In this document: one piece after another, positions 5,948 to 12,406 of the stretch
How positions within the stretch are numbered: position 1 is the first letter of the stretch
How the letters are laid out: each line of letters begins with the position of its first letter
Assembly: GCF_020860125.1 (NCBI RefSeq)
Contig: NZ_JAJBUX010000082.1
Span: 1-12,406 of the forward strand
Direction of reading: 5' to 3'
Source of the DNA: Cloacibacillus sp.
Lineage (GTDB): Bacteria; Synergistota; Synergistia; Synergistales; Synergistaceae
DNA length: 12,406 bases
Translations under genes and position numbers: made by a program
The notes under the pieces: generated by a model
What the model saw: the letters and a program-made list of their open reading frames with translations, nothing else
Told to the model about the DNA's origin: nothing
The model's database searches: none

Positions 5948-7651
5948 ATGACATACCGCTCCAAAGAACTCGGACTTTTTTCCGGCAAGGGGTCGTCCTC
6001 GCGCCGCGCGATCTATAAGGGCTGCGGCTACGACGACGGCGACCTCGCCAAGCCGCTGATCGGCATTGTAAACACCGCGAACGATGCGGGGCTCGGCCAT
6101 GTGCACCTTGACCGCCTCGCGGCGCGGGTGCGCGCGGGCATTCTACAGGCGGGCGGCACGCCATTTGAGTTCGGCACCATCGCCACCTGCGGCGCGGTGC
6201 CCATCGGGATGCCGCACTTCCGCTATGAGCTGGTCATCCGCGACGTCATCGCCTCCTCCGTCGAGATAATGACCGGCGTGCAGCTGCTGGACGGCCTTGT
6301 GCTGCTCGCCTCCTGCGACAGCATCATCCCCGGCGTCCTTATGGGCGGCATCCGCGCCGATGTCCCCTGTATCGTGCTGACGGGCGGCCCGCAGGAGGTC
6401 TGCAAGAGCGGCGGACGCAGCGTCGTGATGAGCGAGCTGGACCAGCTCGTATTCGGCGCGGATTACGCGAGCGGCGAGGCGCGCGAGAAGATACGTTACC
6501 TCGAGGATCACGTCTGCCCCGGCCCTGGCGCCTGTTCGCTGATGGGCACGGCGAATACGATGCAGATTTTGATGGAGGGGCTGGGAATGGCGCTGCCTGG
6601 CTCGTCCACGGTTCCCGCCGTCTACGCGGAGAAGGAACGTTTCGCGACGCAGACGGGACGCCGCATCGTGGAGCTCGTCAAGGAGGGCGTGAAGCCGAAG
6701 GATATCCTCACACGCGAGGCGCTCTTGAACGGCGTCATCCTCACGATGGCTCTCGCGGGCTCGACCAACGCGGTGCTGCACCTGCTCTCCTTCGCGCGCG
6801 AGGTGGGAGTGGAGCTGACGCTCGACGATTTTGACAAATTATCGGAGACGATACCCGTCATCAGCCGCGTCATCCCGACGGGAAAGGCGACGGTCATCGA
6901 CCTCTACAACGCGGGCGGCGTCCCCGCCGTCCTCGGCGAGATGAAAGACTTCCTCCACCGGGAATGCCTCACCGTCTCCGGACACACAATCGGCGAGATA
7001 GCGGCGCAACGCCGCTCCTCCGACCACGATACGCTGACGACCGTCGAGGCCCCCGTCTTTAAAAACGGCGGCATCGCGGTGATGAAGGGCAACATCACGC
7101 CCAACGGCGCGATCTGCCGCACGACGACCATCTCCGAGAAGATACGCAGGTTCGCGGGACCGGCGCGCGTCTTCAACTCCGACGAGGAGGCGCACCACGC
7201 GGTGGTGACGGGCGATATCAAAAGCGGCGACGTCGTCGTAATCCGTTATGAGGGGCCGCGCGGCGCGCCCGGCATGCGCGAGATGATGATGACGACCGAC
7301 GCGCTGGTCGGCATCGGCATGGGACAGGAGGTATTCGTACTCACCGACGGGCGTTTCTCGGGCTTTACCGAGGGGGCAGCGATCGGCCATATCTCCCACG
7401 AGGCGGCGGTCGGCGGCGTGATCGCGATCGTCGAGGACGGGGACATCATCGAGATAGACATCCCCGGGCGCACGGTGAACCTCGACCTGCCCGAAGAGGT
7501 GATCGCGGCCCGCCTCGCGAAGTGGAAGCTACCCCTCAAAAGGGAGCGCGGCATCCTCGGCATCTACGCGAAGAGCGCCCTCCAGGCCCACCTGGGCGCG
7601 ATGATCGACGACCGCGTGACCGAAGAAGAACAGGTGCGGCGGAAGTTTTAG
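5948..7651 (+). CDS. IlvD/Edd family dehydratase-like protein with altered metal site
   Basis: It spans 567 residues (E. coli IlvD has 616) and aligns along its length: LAKPLIGIVN, GHVHLDRLA, GPGACSLMGTANTM, LAGSTNAVLHLL, GDVVVIRYEGPRGAPGMREM, TDGRFSG, IGHISHEAA. Fe-S cysteines C123 and C196, Mg ligand candidates D124 and E445, and the probable catalytic serine S471 are retained. However, the Mg ligand D81 of E. coli IlvD is G82 here (inside TCGAVPIG), and the lysine that is carbamylated in IlvD (CDK) is S125 (CDSIIPG). PEA in the VSPEA block is HEA. True dihydroxy-acid dehydratase activity is therefore doubtful, and isoleucine/valine synthesis is not supported by the neighbours. AAGGGA lies ten bases before the ATG. 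It is probably in one transcript with the racemase-family gene; a 12-bp palindrome (5911-5922) lies in the gap. Confidence 0.85.
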   Translation: MTYRSKELGLFSGKGSSSRRAIYKGCGYDDGDLAKPLIGIVNTANDAGLGHVHLDRLAARVRAGILQAGGTPFEFGTIATCGAVPIGMPHFRYELVIRDVIASSVEIMTGVQLLDGLVLLASCDSIIPGVLMGGIRADVPCIVLTGGPQEVCKSGGRSVVMSELDQLVFGADYASGEAREKIRYLEDHVCPGPGACSLMGTANTMQILMEGLGMALPGSSTVPAVYAEKERFATQTGRRIVELVKEGVKPKDILTREALLNGVILTMALAGSTNAVLHLLSFAREVGVELTLDDFDKLSETIPVISRVIPTGKATVIDLYNAGGVPAVLGEMKDFLHRECLTVSGHTIGEIAAQRRSSDHDTLTTVEAPVFKNGGIAVMKGNITPNGAICRTTTISEKIRRFAGPARVFNSDEEAHHAVVTGDIKSGDVVVIRYEGPRGAPGMREMMMTTDALVGIGMGQEVFVLTDGRFSGFTEGAAIGHISHEAAVGGVIAIVEDGDIIEIDIPGRTVNLDLPEEVIAARLAKWKLPLKRERGILGIYAKSALQAHLGAMIDDRVTEEEQVRRKF

Positions 7652-7697
7652 GCGGAAGGCGCTTCAACTATCTGAGGCAGCCTTCATTGAAGAATAT

Positions 7698-7728
7698 ACG
7701 GGCGGATTCGTTTACGCGAACCGCCCGT
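7698..7728 (+). terminator. Probable terminator after the IlvD-like gene
   Basis: ACGGGCGG (7698-7705) pairs with CCGCCCGT (7721-7728), and after a one-base bulge TTCG pairs with CGAA around a six-base loop. CGTTTAT follows, and a T5 run comes slightly later. It starts 46 bases past the stop codon. Confidence 0.6.
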
Positions 7729-7784
7729 CGTTTATCCCGGTTTTTCCGTCAAATGGGCGGCAGGCTTTTAGGTGTTAAATTTGC

Positions 7785-7807
7785 AAAGCGGCTGCCCGCT
7801 CCGCTTT
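7785..7807 (+). terminator. Possible second terminator
   Basis: AAAGCGG (7785-7791) pairs with CCGCTTT (7801-7807) around a nine-base loop, followed by ATTTTGCTTTT. It could back up the hairpin 57 bases upstream. Confidence 0.45.
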
Positions 7808-7919
7808 ATTTTGCTTTTCCACATTTACTTTTCATATAAATCACATATTCAACCTATAATAACGCCTATTACCCACTTAATCAATTCCAGAGAATATAGT
7901 TCAATTTAATTATTAATTA

Positions 7920-7948
7920 TTGACAAAAATTAATATTAAAATTATGAT
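7920..7948 (+). promoter_or_regulatory. Near-consensus sigma-70 promoter of the MFS gene
   Basis: TTGACA (7920-7925) and TATGAT (7943-7948) are spaced by 17 AT-rich bases. Predicted start is near 7955, which gives a leader of about 160 bases before the ATG at 8114. Confidence 0.7.
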
Positions 7949-7954
7949 TTAATA

Positions 7955-8113
7955 GATTTTAATTTTATATTTTAATATGTATTTTTGTTCGCAGTTGACA
8001 CTGCGCGAAAAATATATGCAGCCCAAGAGACGGCTGTCTGGCTTCCGGCGCAAGGGCAAATATAGATATTCGCTTCAGAGGATACAAGACCAAACAGAGT
8101 GAGGTGAGGCAGG
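7955..8113 (+). other. Long structured 5' leader of the MFS gene
   Basis: The predicted untranslated leader holds a perfect CGCAG/CTGCG hairpin (7990-8005, six-base loop) and a CAGCC/GGCTG hairpin (8019-8036), then unstructured A-rich sequence and the ribosome-binding site GAGGTG at 8101-8106. I recognise no known riboswitch class, and there is no terminator-like U-run before the gene. Confidence 0.35.
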
Positions 8114-9271
8114 ATGAAAGATAAAACTCTTTGGGGGCTGAACCTCTCCGCCTTTTTGATGATGATCGGGGTGGGGATGATCGTCGCCCTGCTGCCGCAA
8201 AAGATCATAGAGTTAGACGGTAATGGCGGCAATGTAGGTTATTTGGCCTTGACGTTTGCCGCCGCATATATCGTATTGCAGATTCCCGTCGGGGCTATGG
8301 CGGACAGATTCGGCTTCAAGCGTTTTTTAGCTTTGGGATATTTTATATGTTTCCTGACTGGGCTATGCTACTATTTTTCCTCCGGCTCGGCCATGATATT
8401 TCTCTCACGCCTGCTGCAGGGCACGGGCGAGGCTCCAGTCTGGGCGCTCGCGCCCGCGCTGCTGTCGTTAAAGTACGCCTCCTCCAAAGGGACCGCGGTA
8501 GGCTCATATAATGCGGTAATACATATAGGACTCACCATCGGGCCAATGCTTGGCGTGCTCCTTATCAGGGTGCTGTCGCCGGAAAATCTCTTTCTCCTCT
8601 ACGCCTTTGCCTGCCTCGCCGGAGCGGTTCTGACCATCTGGCTGGTTGACGATGTCCGCGCTGGAGAAAACATGGGAGATACCTTCAATATATCCAATAT
8701 CGCGGCAATGATCAAAGAACCGTCTGTGTTTACCGCCCTTGCCGGCATTACCCTGTACGGTTCCGGATACGGGATATTCCTCACGGCCATGCCGGCCTAT
8801 CTTATTGAAGAAAGAGGGTTCAGCCCCGCCTATATCGGTATCTTTTTCTCTCTGTTTTACATCGCGATCAGTATCTCGCAGCTGATAACGGGGAGGCTCT
8901 GCGACCGCTTCGGGGCGAAGGTATTTATGATCTTCGGACTCTTTCTCGCGTCACTGGGGCTTGGAGCCTCGCAGCTTTCCGCCACGGCAGCCGGGATGTT
9001 ATCCGCACTCACTATTTCAAGTATCGGCCTCGGCATATTTTATCTCGCCTCAATGATATTCTTGAACGACACAGTTGACGAGAGATATAAAGGGACGATT
9101 TCGGGAGCCTATTATCTGTTTTGGGGGGTCGGGATGTTTTTTGGCCCGCCGCTGCTTTCATTATCATCGGCAAGAGGCGGCGCCGATTTTTCTTTAAGAT
9201 GTTACGCGGCGCTATATTTAGCGCTTTCAGCTGTAATGGCCATGAGGTTTTATCGAAAACAGAGGAGATAA
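8114..9271 (+). CDS. Major facilitator superfamily transporter (12 TM)
   Basis: The 385 residues are mostly hydrophobic, with about twelve membrane segments in two halves. Motif A (G-x3-D-R-x-G-x-K) is seen after TM2 as GAMADRFGFKR (60-70) and again in the second half as GRLCDRFGAK (260-269), as expected for the duplicated MFS fold. RLLQGTGEAPVW (99-110) corresponds to the TM4 motif. The pattern resembles proton-coupled drug or metabolite antiporters of the 12-TM group, but the substrate cannot be read from the sequence. GAGGTG lies seven bases before the start. It stands alone, with its own promoter, and a terminator follows. Codons ending in A or T (ATA, TTA) are more frequent than in its GC-rich neighbours, which weakly suggests later acquisition. 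Confidence 0.88.
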   Translation: MKDKTLWGLNLSAFLMMIGVGMIVALLPQKIIELDGNGGNVGYLALTFAAAYIVLQIPVGAMADRFGFKRFLALGYFICFLTGLCYYFSSGSAMIFLSRLLQGTGEAPVWALAPALLSLKYASSKGTAVGSYNAVIHIGLTIGPMLGVLLIRVLSPENLFLLYAFACLAGAVLTIWLVDDVRAGENMGDTFNISNIAAMIKEPSVFTALAGITLYGSGYGIFLTAMPAYLIEERGFSPAYIGIFFSLFYIAISISQLITGRLCDRFGAKVFMIFGLFLASLGLGASQLSATAAGMLSALTISSIGLGIFYLASMIFLNDTVDERYKGTISGAYYLFWGVGMFFGPPLLSLSSARGGADFSLRCYAALYLALSAVMAMRFYRKQRR

Positions 9272-9327
9272 TATTTTGTCACGGTGAACCGGGGGAGAAA
9301 AACTTGTATCTGCCAAGCCAGCTATAA

Positions 9328-9366
9328 AAGGGCGTTCCGCCGTTTTTATACAAACGAAACGCCCTT
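9328..9366. terminator. Bidirectional terminator between MFS and peptidase genes
   Basis: AAGGGCGTT (9328-9336) pairs with AACGCCCTT (9358-9366), with an inner CGTTT/AAACG pairing. ATTTTTC follows on the plus strand and TTTATAG after CTT on the minus strand. It lies 57 bases after the MFS stop and 38 bases past the peptidase stop, so it can serve both converging genes. Confidence 0.8.
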
Positions 9367-9403
9367 ATTTTTCGCCGCTTTGCGAGGGCGGAGTGATTTT
9401 TAT

Positions 9404-10480
9404 TTACAGCTTCATCAATTCAAGCGCGAGCCCCGCGGTATCCTCGAGGTTTTTCACCGTGATGCGCTCCGCGGTGGTGTGGACCCTGTCCATGCCGGTG
9501 CCGAGGACCACGGCCTTTATGCCGCCCGCGTTCATGGTGTTCGCGTCGCTGCCGCCGCCGGTGGAGCCGATGACGGGCGTCAGGCCGATTTTCCTGCAGG
9601 CCTCTGCGACGGAGACGACAAGCGGATCGTCGTCGGACTGCGTGTACCCCGTGTAGCTGGTCGTCGCTTTGCAGTCGAGCTCCGCGCCGAAATCGCGGCA
9701 GGCCTTTTCAAGGCATTCCACCATGTGCTTCGTCTGCGCCTCAAGTTTAGCGTTGTCGCGGCTTCTCACCTCGGCCTCGATGTAGGCGCTGGGGCTGACG
9801 ATGTTTGTCGCGCCGACGGCTTTGAAGGTGCCGATGTTCGCCGTCGTCTCCTCATCGATACGCAGCAGCTTCATCGCGGCGACGGCGGCGGCTCCAACCT
9901 GTATGGCGCTGACGCCCTTTTTGGGGGCGAGGCCGGCGTGCGCCGCGACGCCCTTTATTTCGGCGCGTATCTTCGTCTGTCCCGGCGCGGCGGTGATTAT
10001 CTTGCCCGCGTCGCCGCTGGAGTCAAAGATGACGGCCTCTTTCGCGGAGAGTTTGGAGTAGTCGAGGGCCTTGGAGCCGATCATGCCAACCTCTTCCCCA
10101 ACTGTGAGGACCACCTCAACGGCGCGGTGGGCAAGCCCCTGTTCGCGCGCCGAGGCGACCGCCTCGATAATCGCCGCGACGCCGGATTTGTCGTCGCCGC
10201 CGAGTATCGTGCTGCCGTCGGTATGTATCACGCCGTCGGTGATGATGGGGCGGATGCCTTTGCCGGGGGTCACGGTATCGATATGGGCGCTCATGAGAAG
10301 CGCCGGAGCCTCTCCCGCGAAGAGCGCTATGACGCTGCCGGCCTCGTCTATACGGACATCGCAGCCAAGCGCCTTGAGATCCGCTGAGACGCGGGCGGCC
10401 ATCGCCGCCTCGTTTCCGCTTTCGCTGTCTATGGCGAGGTATTCAAGGAAATTTTTCAGGAGACGTTCTTTGTTTATCAT
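9404..10480 (-). CDS. M20 family metallopeptidase, PepT-like
   Basis: The 358-residue protein carries every di-zinc M20 landmark: H66 and D68 in SAHIDTV, bridging D96 in LGGDDKSG, catalytic E129 and metal ligand E130 in TVGEEVG, D153 in IFDSSGD, and the C-terminal ligand H334 in DRVHTTAE. GVAAHAGLAP (178-187) begins the dimerisation lid domain with its substrate histidine H181. Length and motifs fit the peptidase T-like branch of aminopeptidases/dipeptidases rather than acetylornithine deacetylase. It is cytoplasmic with no signal peptide. The frame is open to an ATG at 10498, but AGAGG eight bases before ATG 10480 selects that start. It follows the AbgT transporter gene on the same strand after 144 bases, which suggests hydrolysis of what AbgT brings in. 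Confidence 0.9.
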   Translation of the reverse strand: MINKERLLKNFLEYLAIDSESGNEAAMAARVSADLKALGCDVRIDEAGSVIALFAGEAPALLMSAHIDTVTPGKGIRPIITDGVIHTDGSTILGGDDKSGVAAIIEAVASAREQGLAHRAVEVVLTVGEEVGMIGSKALDYSKLSAKEAVIFDSSGDAGKIITAAPGQTKIRAEIKGVAAHAGLAPKKGVSAIQVGAAAVAAMKLLRIDEETTANIGTFKAVGATNIVSPSAYIEAEVRSRDNAKLEAQTKHMVECLEKACRDFGAELDCKATTSYTGYTQSDDDPLVVSVAEACRKIGLTPVIGSTGGGSDANTMNAGGIKAVVLGTGMDRVHTTAERITVKNLEDTAGLALELMKL

Positions 10481-10522
10481 CTTTTCATCCTCTTTCATCT
10501 TTCGTTGGACTTTACCCTATAA

Positions 10523-10528
10523 ATTATA
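10523..10528 (-). promoter_or_regulatory. Possible -10 element ahead of the peptidase gene
   Basis: TATAAT occurs on the minus strand 42 bases before the peptidase ATG, without a clear -35. It might give the peptidase gene some expression independent of the transporter gene. Confidence 0.3.
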
Positions 10529-10624
10529 CTCTACGGAAAGACAATACCTAAAAACTCTGTGCAATTATACAGGCCCGCTGATTGGACGTGTCAGGCAATG
10601 GCGCATATAGACGGCGGATTTTAT

Positions 10625-12184
10625 CTACATGAACAGTCCGGCGCCTGGGCCCAGCGGCAGGCTGAAGAACATCCAGACGACGAGCAGCAGCGACCAGCCG
10701 ATGAGGAAGAAGATCGAGTAGGGCAGCATCGTCGAGATGAGCGTGCCGATACCGGAGTTCTCGTCGTATTCCTTCGCAAAGACGATTATCATCGCAAAGT
10801 AGGACATGAGCGGCGTGATGATGTTCGTCGTGGAGTCTCCGATCCTGTAGGCGACCTGGGTCAGCTCCGGCGAGTAGCCAAGGAGCATAAACATCGGGAT
10901 GAAGACCGGCGCGAGGATGGTCCACTTCGCGGAGGCAGAGCCCATGAAGAGGTTGATGAAGGCGCTGAAGAGGATGAAGAGGATCATCAGCGGAATGCCG
11001 CCGATGCCCGTCGATTCGATGAACTGCGCGCCTTTCAGGGCGATGATGGTGCCGAGGTTGGTGTAGCTGAAGTAGCTTATGAACTGCGCCGCCACGAACG
11101 CGAGGGCGATGTAGGCGCCCATAGAGGACATCGCCTTGCCCATCGCGCCGCAGACGTCTTTATTGTCTTTGAATTTGCCGGAGACATAGCCGAATACCAC
11201 CGAGGGGATGAGGAAGAAAAACATGATAAGCACGATGATGCTCTGCATGAGCGGCGCGCCGGCGATGAGGCTTCCCGTCTTGGGGTTGCGCATGAAGGAA
11301 TCGGCGGGCAGGCAGACCAGCACCACGAGCAGGGTCATCACGAGCAGGGTGATGTTGGCCATCCGCAGGGCCTTCTGTTCCTTCGCCGTGATCTGATTGG
11401 ACTCGAAGGCGCCCTCGAGGAATTTGCCGTTGTATTTGCCGAGACGCGGCTCGACGATGTAGTCGGTGACGATCGTGCCGATGATCGTGATGAGGAAGGT
11501 GGAGGCGATCATGAAGTACCAGTTGGCGGTGGGCTCGACGGAACGCGCCGCGTCGAGGATGTGCACGGCCTCCGTCGAAATGCCAGAGAGGAGAGGATCG
11601 GTGGTTCCGATGACGAGGTTCGCCGAGAAACCGCCGGAGACGCCCGCGAAGGCGGCGGCCAGTCCGGCCATCGGGTGACGCCCGTAAGCCATAAACATCA
11701 GCGCGCCGATCGGGATAAGCACGACGTAGCCTGCGTCGGAGGCGATGTTGGACATGATGCCGAGGAAAACGACGACCGGCGTGATGAGGCTGCGCGGGGT
11801 GACCGCCACGGTGCGCTTGAGGATCGTCGGAATGTAACCGCTGGTTTCCGCGACGCCGACGCCAAGCATCGCTACAAGCACGACGCCGAGGGGCGCGAAG
11901 CCGGTGAAGTTCTTTACGGCTGAGGTGAGCATATAGATGACGCCCTTTTGGTTGAGCAGGCTGACGGCGGTGATCGTCTGCATCTCCACCGTGTTTGTGG
12001 CGCGGTTGATAAGTTCGCCGGAGGCGGAGACGCCCATCGCCGCGAATATCGCGGAAAGAAGCGCCGTCACGGCGGCGAAGATCGCAAAGAGCGCGATCGG
12101 GTGCGGCAGTTTGTTGCCAACGCGCTCAACTCCATTGAGAAAACGGTCGAACAGAGAAACCTTCTTCTTTGTTTCGGCTGTCAT
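10625..12184 (-). CDS. AbgT family transporter (p-aminobenzoyl-glutamate type)
   Basis: The 519-residue, highly hydrophobic protein shows the AbgT (PF03806) landmarks: FLNGVERVGNKLPHPIALF near the N terminus, GGFSANLVIGTTDPLLSG (184-201), the re-entrant hairpin GSASAKWTILAPVFIP (415-430), YRIGDSTTNIITPLMSYFA (446-464) and a GW-rich last helix. Residues reported as important in MtrF (D193, S417, W420, R446) have clear counterparts D196, S418, W421 and R447. Known members take up p-aminobenzoyl-glutamate or export antifolates; dipeptide-like cargo is often assumed when an M20 peptidase is adjacent, as here. GGGGGA lies eight bases before the ATG. A promoter (12318-12346) and a palindrome lie upstream. 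There is no terminator between it and the peptidase gene, so the two may form one transcript. Confidence 0.93.
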   Translation of the reverse strand: MTAETKKKVSLFDRFLNGVERVGNKLPHPIALFAIFAAVTALLSAIFAAMGVSASGELINRATNTVEMQTITAVSLLNQKGVIYMLTSAVKNFTGFAPLGVVLVAMLGVGVAETSGYIPTILKRTVAVTPRSLITPVVVFLGIMSNIASDAGYVVLIPIGALMFMAYGRHPMAGLAAAFAGVSGGFSANLVIGTTDPLLSGISTEAVHILDAARSVEPTANWYFMIASTFLITIIGTIVTDYIVEPRLGKYNGKFLEGAFESNQITAKEQKALRMANITLLVMTLLVVLVCLPADSFMRNPKTGSLIAGAPLMQSIIVLIMFFFLIPSVVFGYVSGKFKDNKDVCGAMGKAMSSMGAYIALAFVAAQFISYFSYTNLGTIIALKGAQFIESTGIGGIPLMILFILFSAFINLFMGSASAKWTILAPVFIPMFMLLGYSPELTQVAYRIGDSTTNIITPLMSYFAMIIVFAKEYDENSGIGTLISTMLPYSIFFLIGWSLLLVVWMFFSLPLGPGAGLFM

Positions 12185-12277
12185 TACAAAATTCCCCCTG
12201 AATATATTTTATGAATAAACTGTATAGAGCCACAGTTGATCCCACGTACGATTACGTTACCTACGTATATAAATTTA

Positions 12278-12292
12278 CAATAGAGTCTATTG
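12278..12292. promoter_or_regulatory. Perfect 15-bp palindrome in the AbgT leader
   Basis: CAATAGA and TCTATTG flank a single G. It lies just downstream of the predicted transcription start (about +19 to +33), where a repressor could block elongation. The same leader holds a weaker ACGTA/TACGT inverted repeat (12244-12266). Confidence 0.4.
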
Positions 12293-12317
12293 CTTGTTAA
12301 ATAAAATAATTAATTAT

Positions 12318-12346
12318 AAAATACTTGAATATTTAAAAATTGTCAA
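12318..12346 (-). promoter_or_regulatory. Candidate promoter of the AbgT gene
   Basis: On the minus strand a perfect TTGACA (12341-12346) is followed after 17 bases by TATTTT (12318-12323). Transcription would start near 12311, leaving a leader of about 125 bases. Confidence 0.55.
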
Positions 12347-12406
12347 TATTTTTTTATAACATGCTCATATCATAAAGGATAACAGTTTTTATACAATGAT
12401 TAATAA

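Larger units (their letters stand above)
7652..8113. other. Intergenic region between the IlvD-like and MFS genes
   Basis: The 462 bases hold two hairpins that could end the IlvD transcript (7698-7728 and 7785-7807), a very AT-rich stretch from about 7830, the MFS promoter (7920-7948) and the MFS leader. No credible small gene was found. Confidence 0.65.

Noticed and set aside
4613..6106. Long minus-strand frame of 497 codons opposite the racemase-family gene
   Set aside because: It is antisense to a clearly recognisable gene and its translation is rich in Arg, His, Asp and Ala without domain features, as expected from GC-rich codon shadows.
9284..10387. Plus-strand frame of 367 codons opposite the peptidase gene
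   Set aside because: It is a shadow of a gene whose complete catalytic motif set reads on the other strand, and it crosses the bidirectional terminator.
10559..11923. Plus-strand frame of 454 codons opposite the AbgT gene
   Set aside because: Its highly charged, low-complexity translation mirrors the codons of the transporter gene; there is no start signal and no family match.

Overview
The window is a GC-rich bacterial segment with AT-rich intergenic stretches. It holds eight protein genes of ordinary size, one small gene of 42 codons, and several repeat and regulatory structures. The mix of amino-acid and peptide enzymes with their transporters (OCD/mu-crystallin family, proline racemase family, an IlvD/Edd dehydratase relative, M20 peptidase, AbgT transporter, YheO/DauR-type regulator) fits an amino-acid-fermenting anaerobe. 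A Synergistota member of the Cloacibacillus/Synergistes type is my best guess. There is no rRNA or marker gene here to confirm it.

Layout. Positions 1-527 have no gene but hold a composite of palindromic repeats: a 257-bp multi-hairpin element with 34-bp terminal inverted repeats, three tandem 33-bp units, and a second 127-bp palindrome that probably ends transcription of the next gene. Positions 528-2063 (minus) encode a class-C beta-lactamase-fold protein fused to a DUF302 domain, whose catalytic residues appear to be replaced. Positions 2192-2320 (minus) encode a 42-residue single-pass membrane peptide behind a near-perfect sigma-70 promoter.

Positions 2694-7651 form the most coherent block. 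An OCD/mu-crystallin family enzyme and a YheO/DauR-like regulator lie on the minus strand. Diverging from them on the plus strand are a proline racemase/hydroxyproline epimerase family enzyme and an IlvD/Edd family protein. The divergent promoter region carries an 11-bp inverted repeat that overlaps the predicted regulator promoter and lies next to the predicted racemase promoter. I infer a locally regulated pathway for a cyclic or hydroxylated amino acid: epimerisation, possibly dehydration, and reduction of a cyclic imine. The IlvD-like protein has lost two of the usual Mg(II)-site residues, including the lysine that is carbamylated in IlvD, so its chemistry may differ from branched-chain dihydroxy-acid dehydration.

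Positions 8114-9271 (plus) encode a 12-TM MFS transporter with a near-consensus promoter and a long leader. A bidirectional terminator separates it from a minus-strand pair: an AbgT family transporter (10625-12184), then an M20 PepT-like peptidase (9404-10480). These two probably import and hydrolyse an acyl-amino acid or small peptide.
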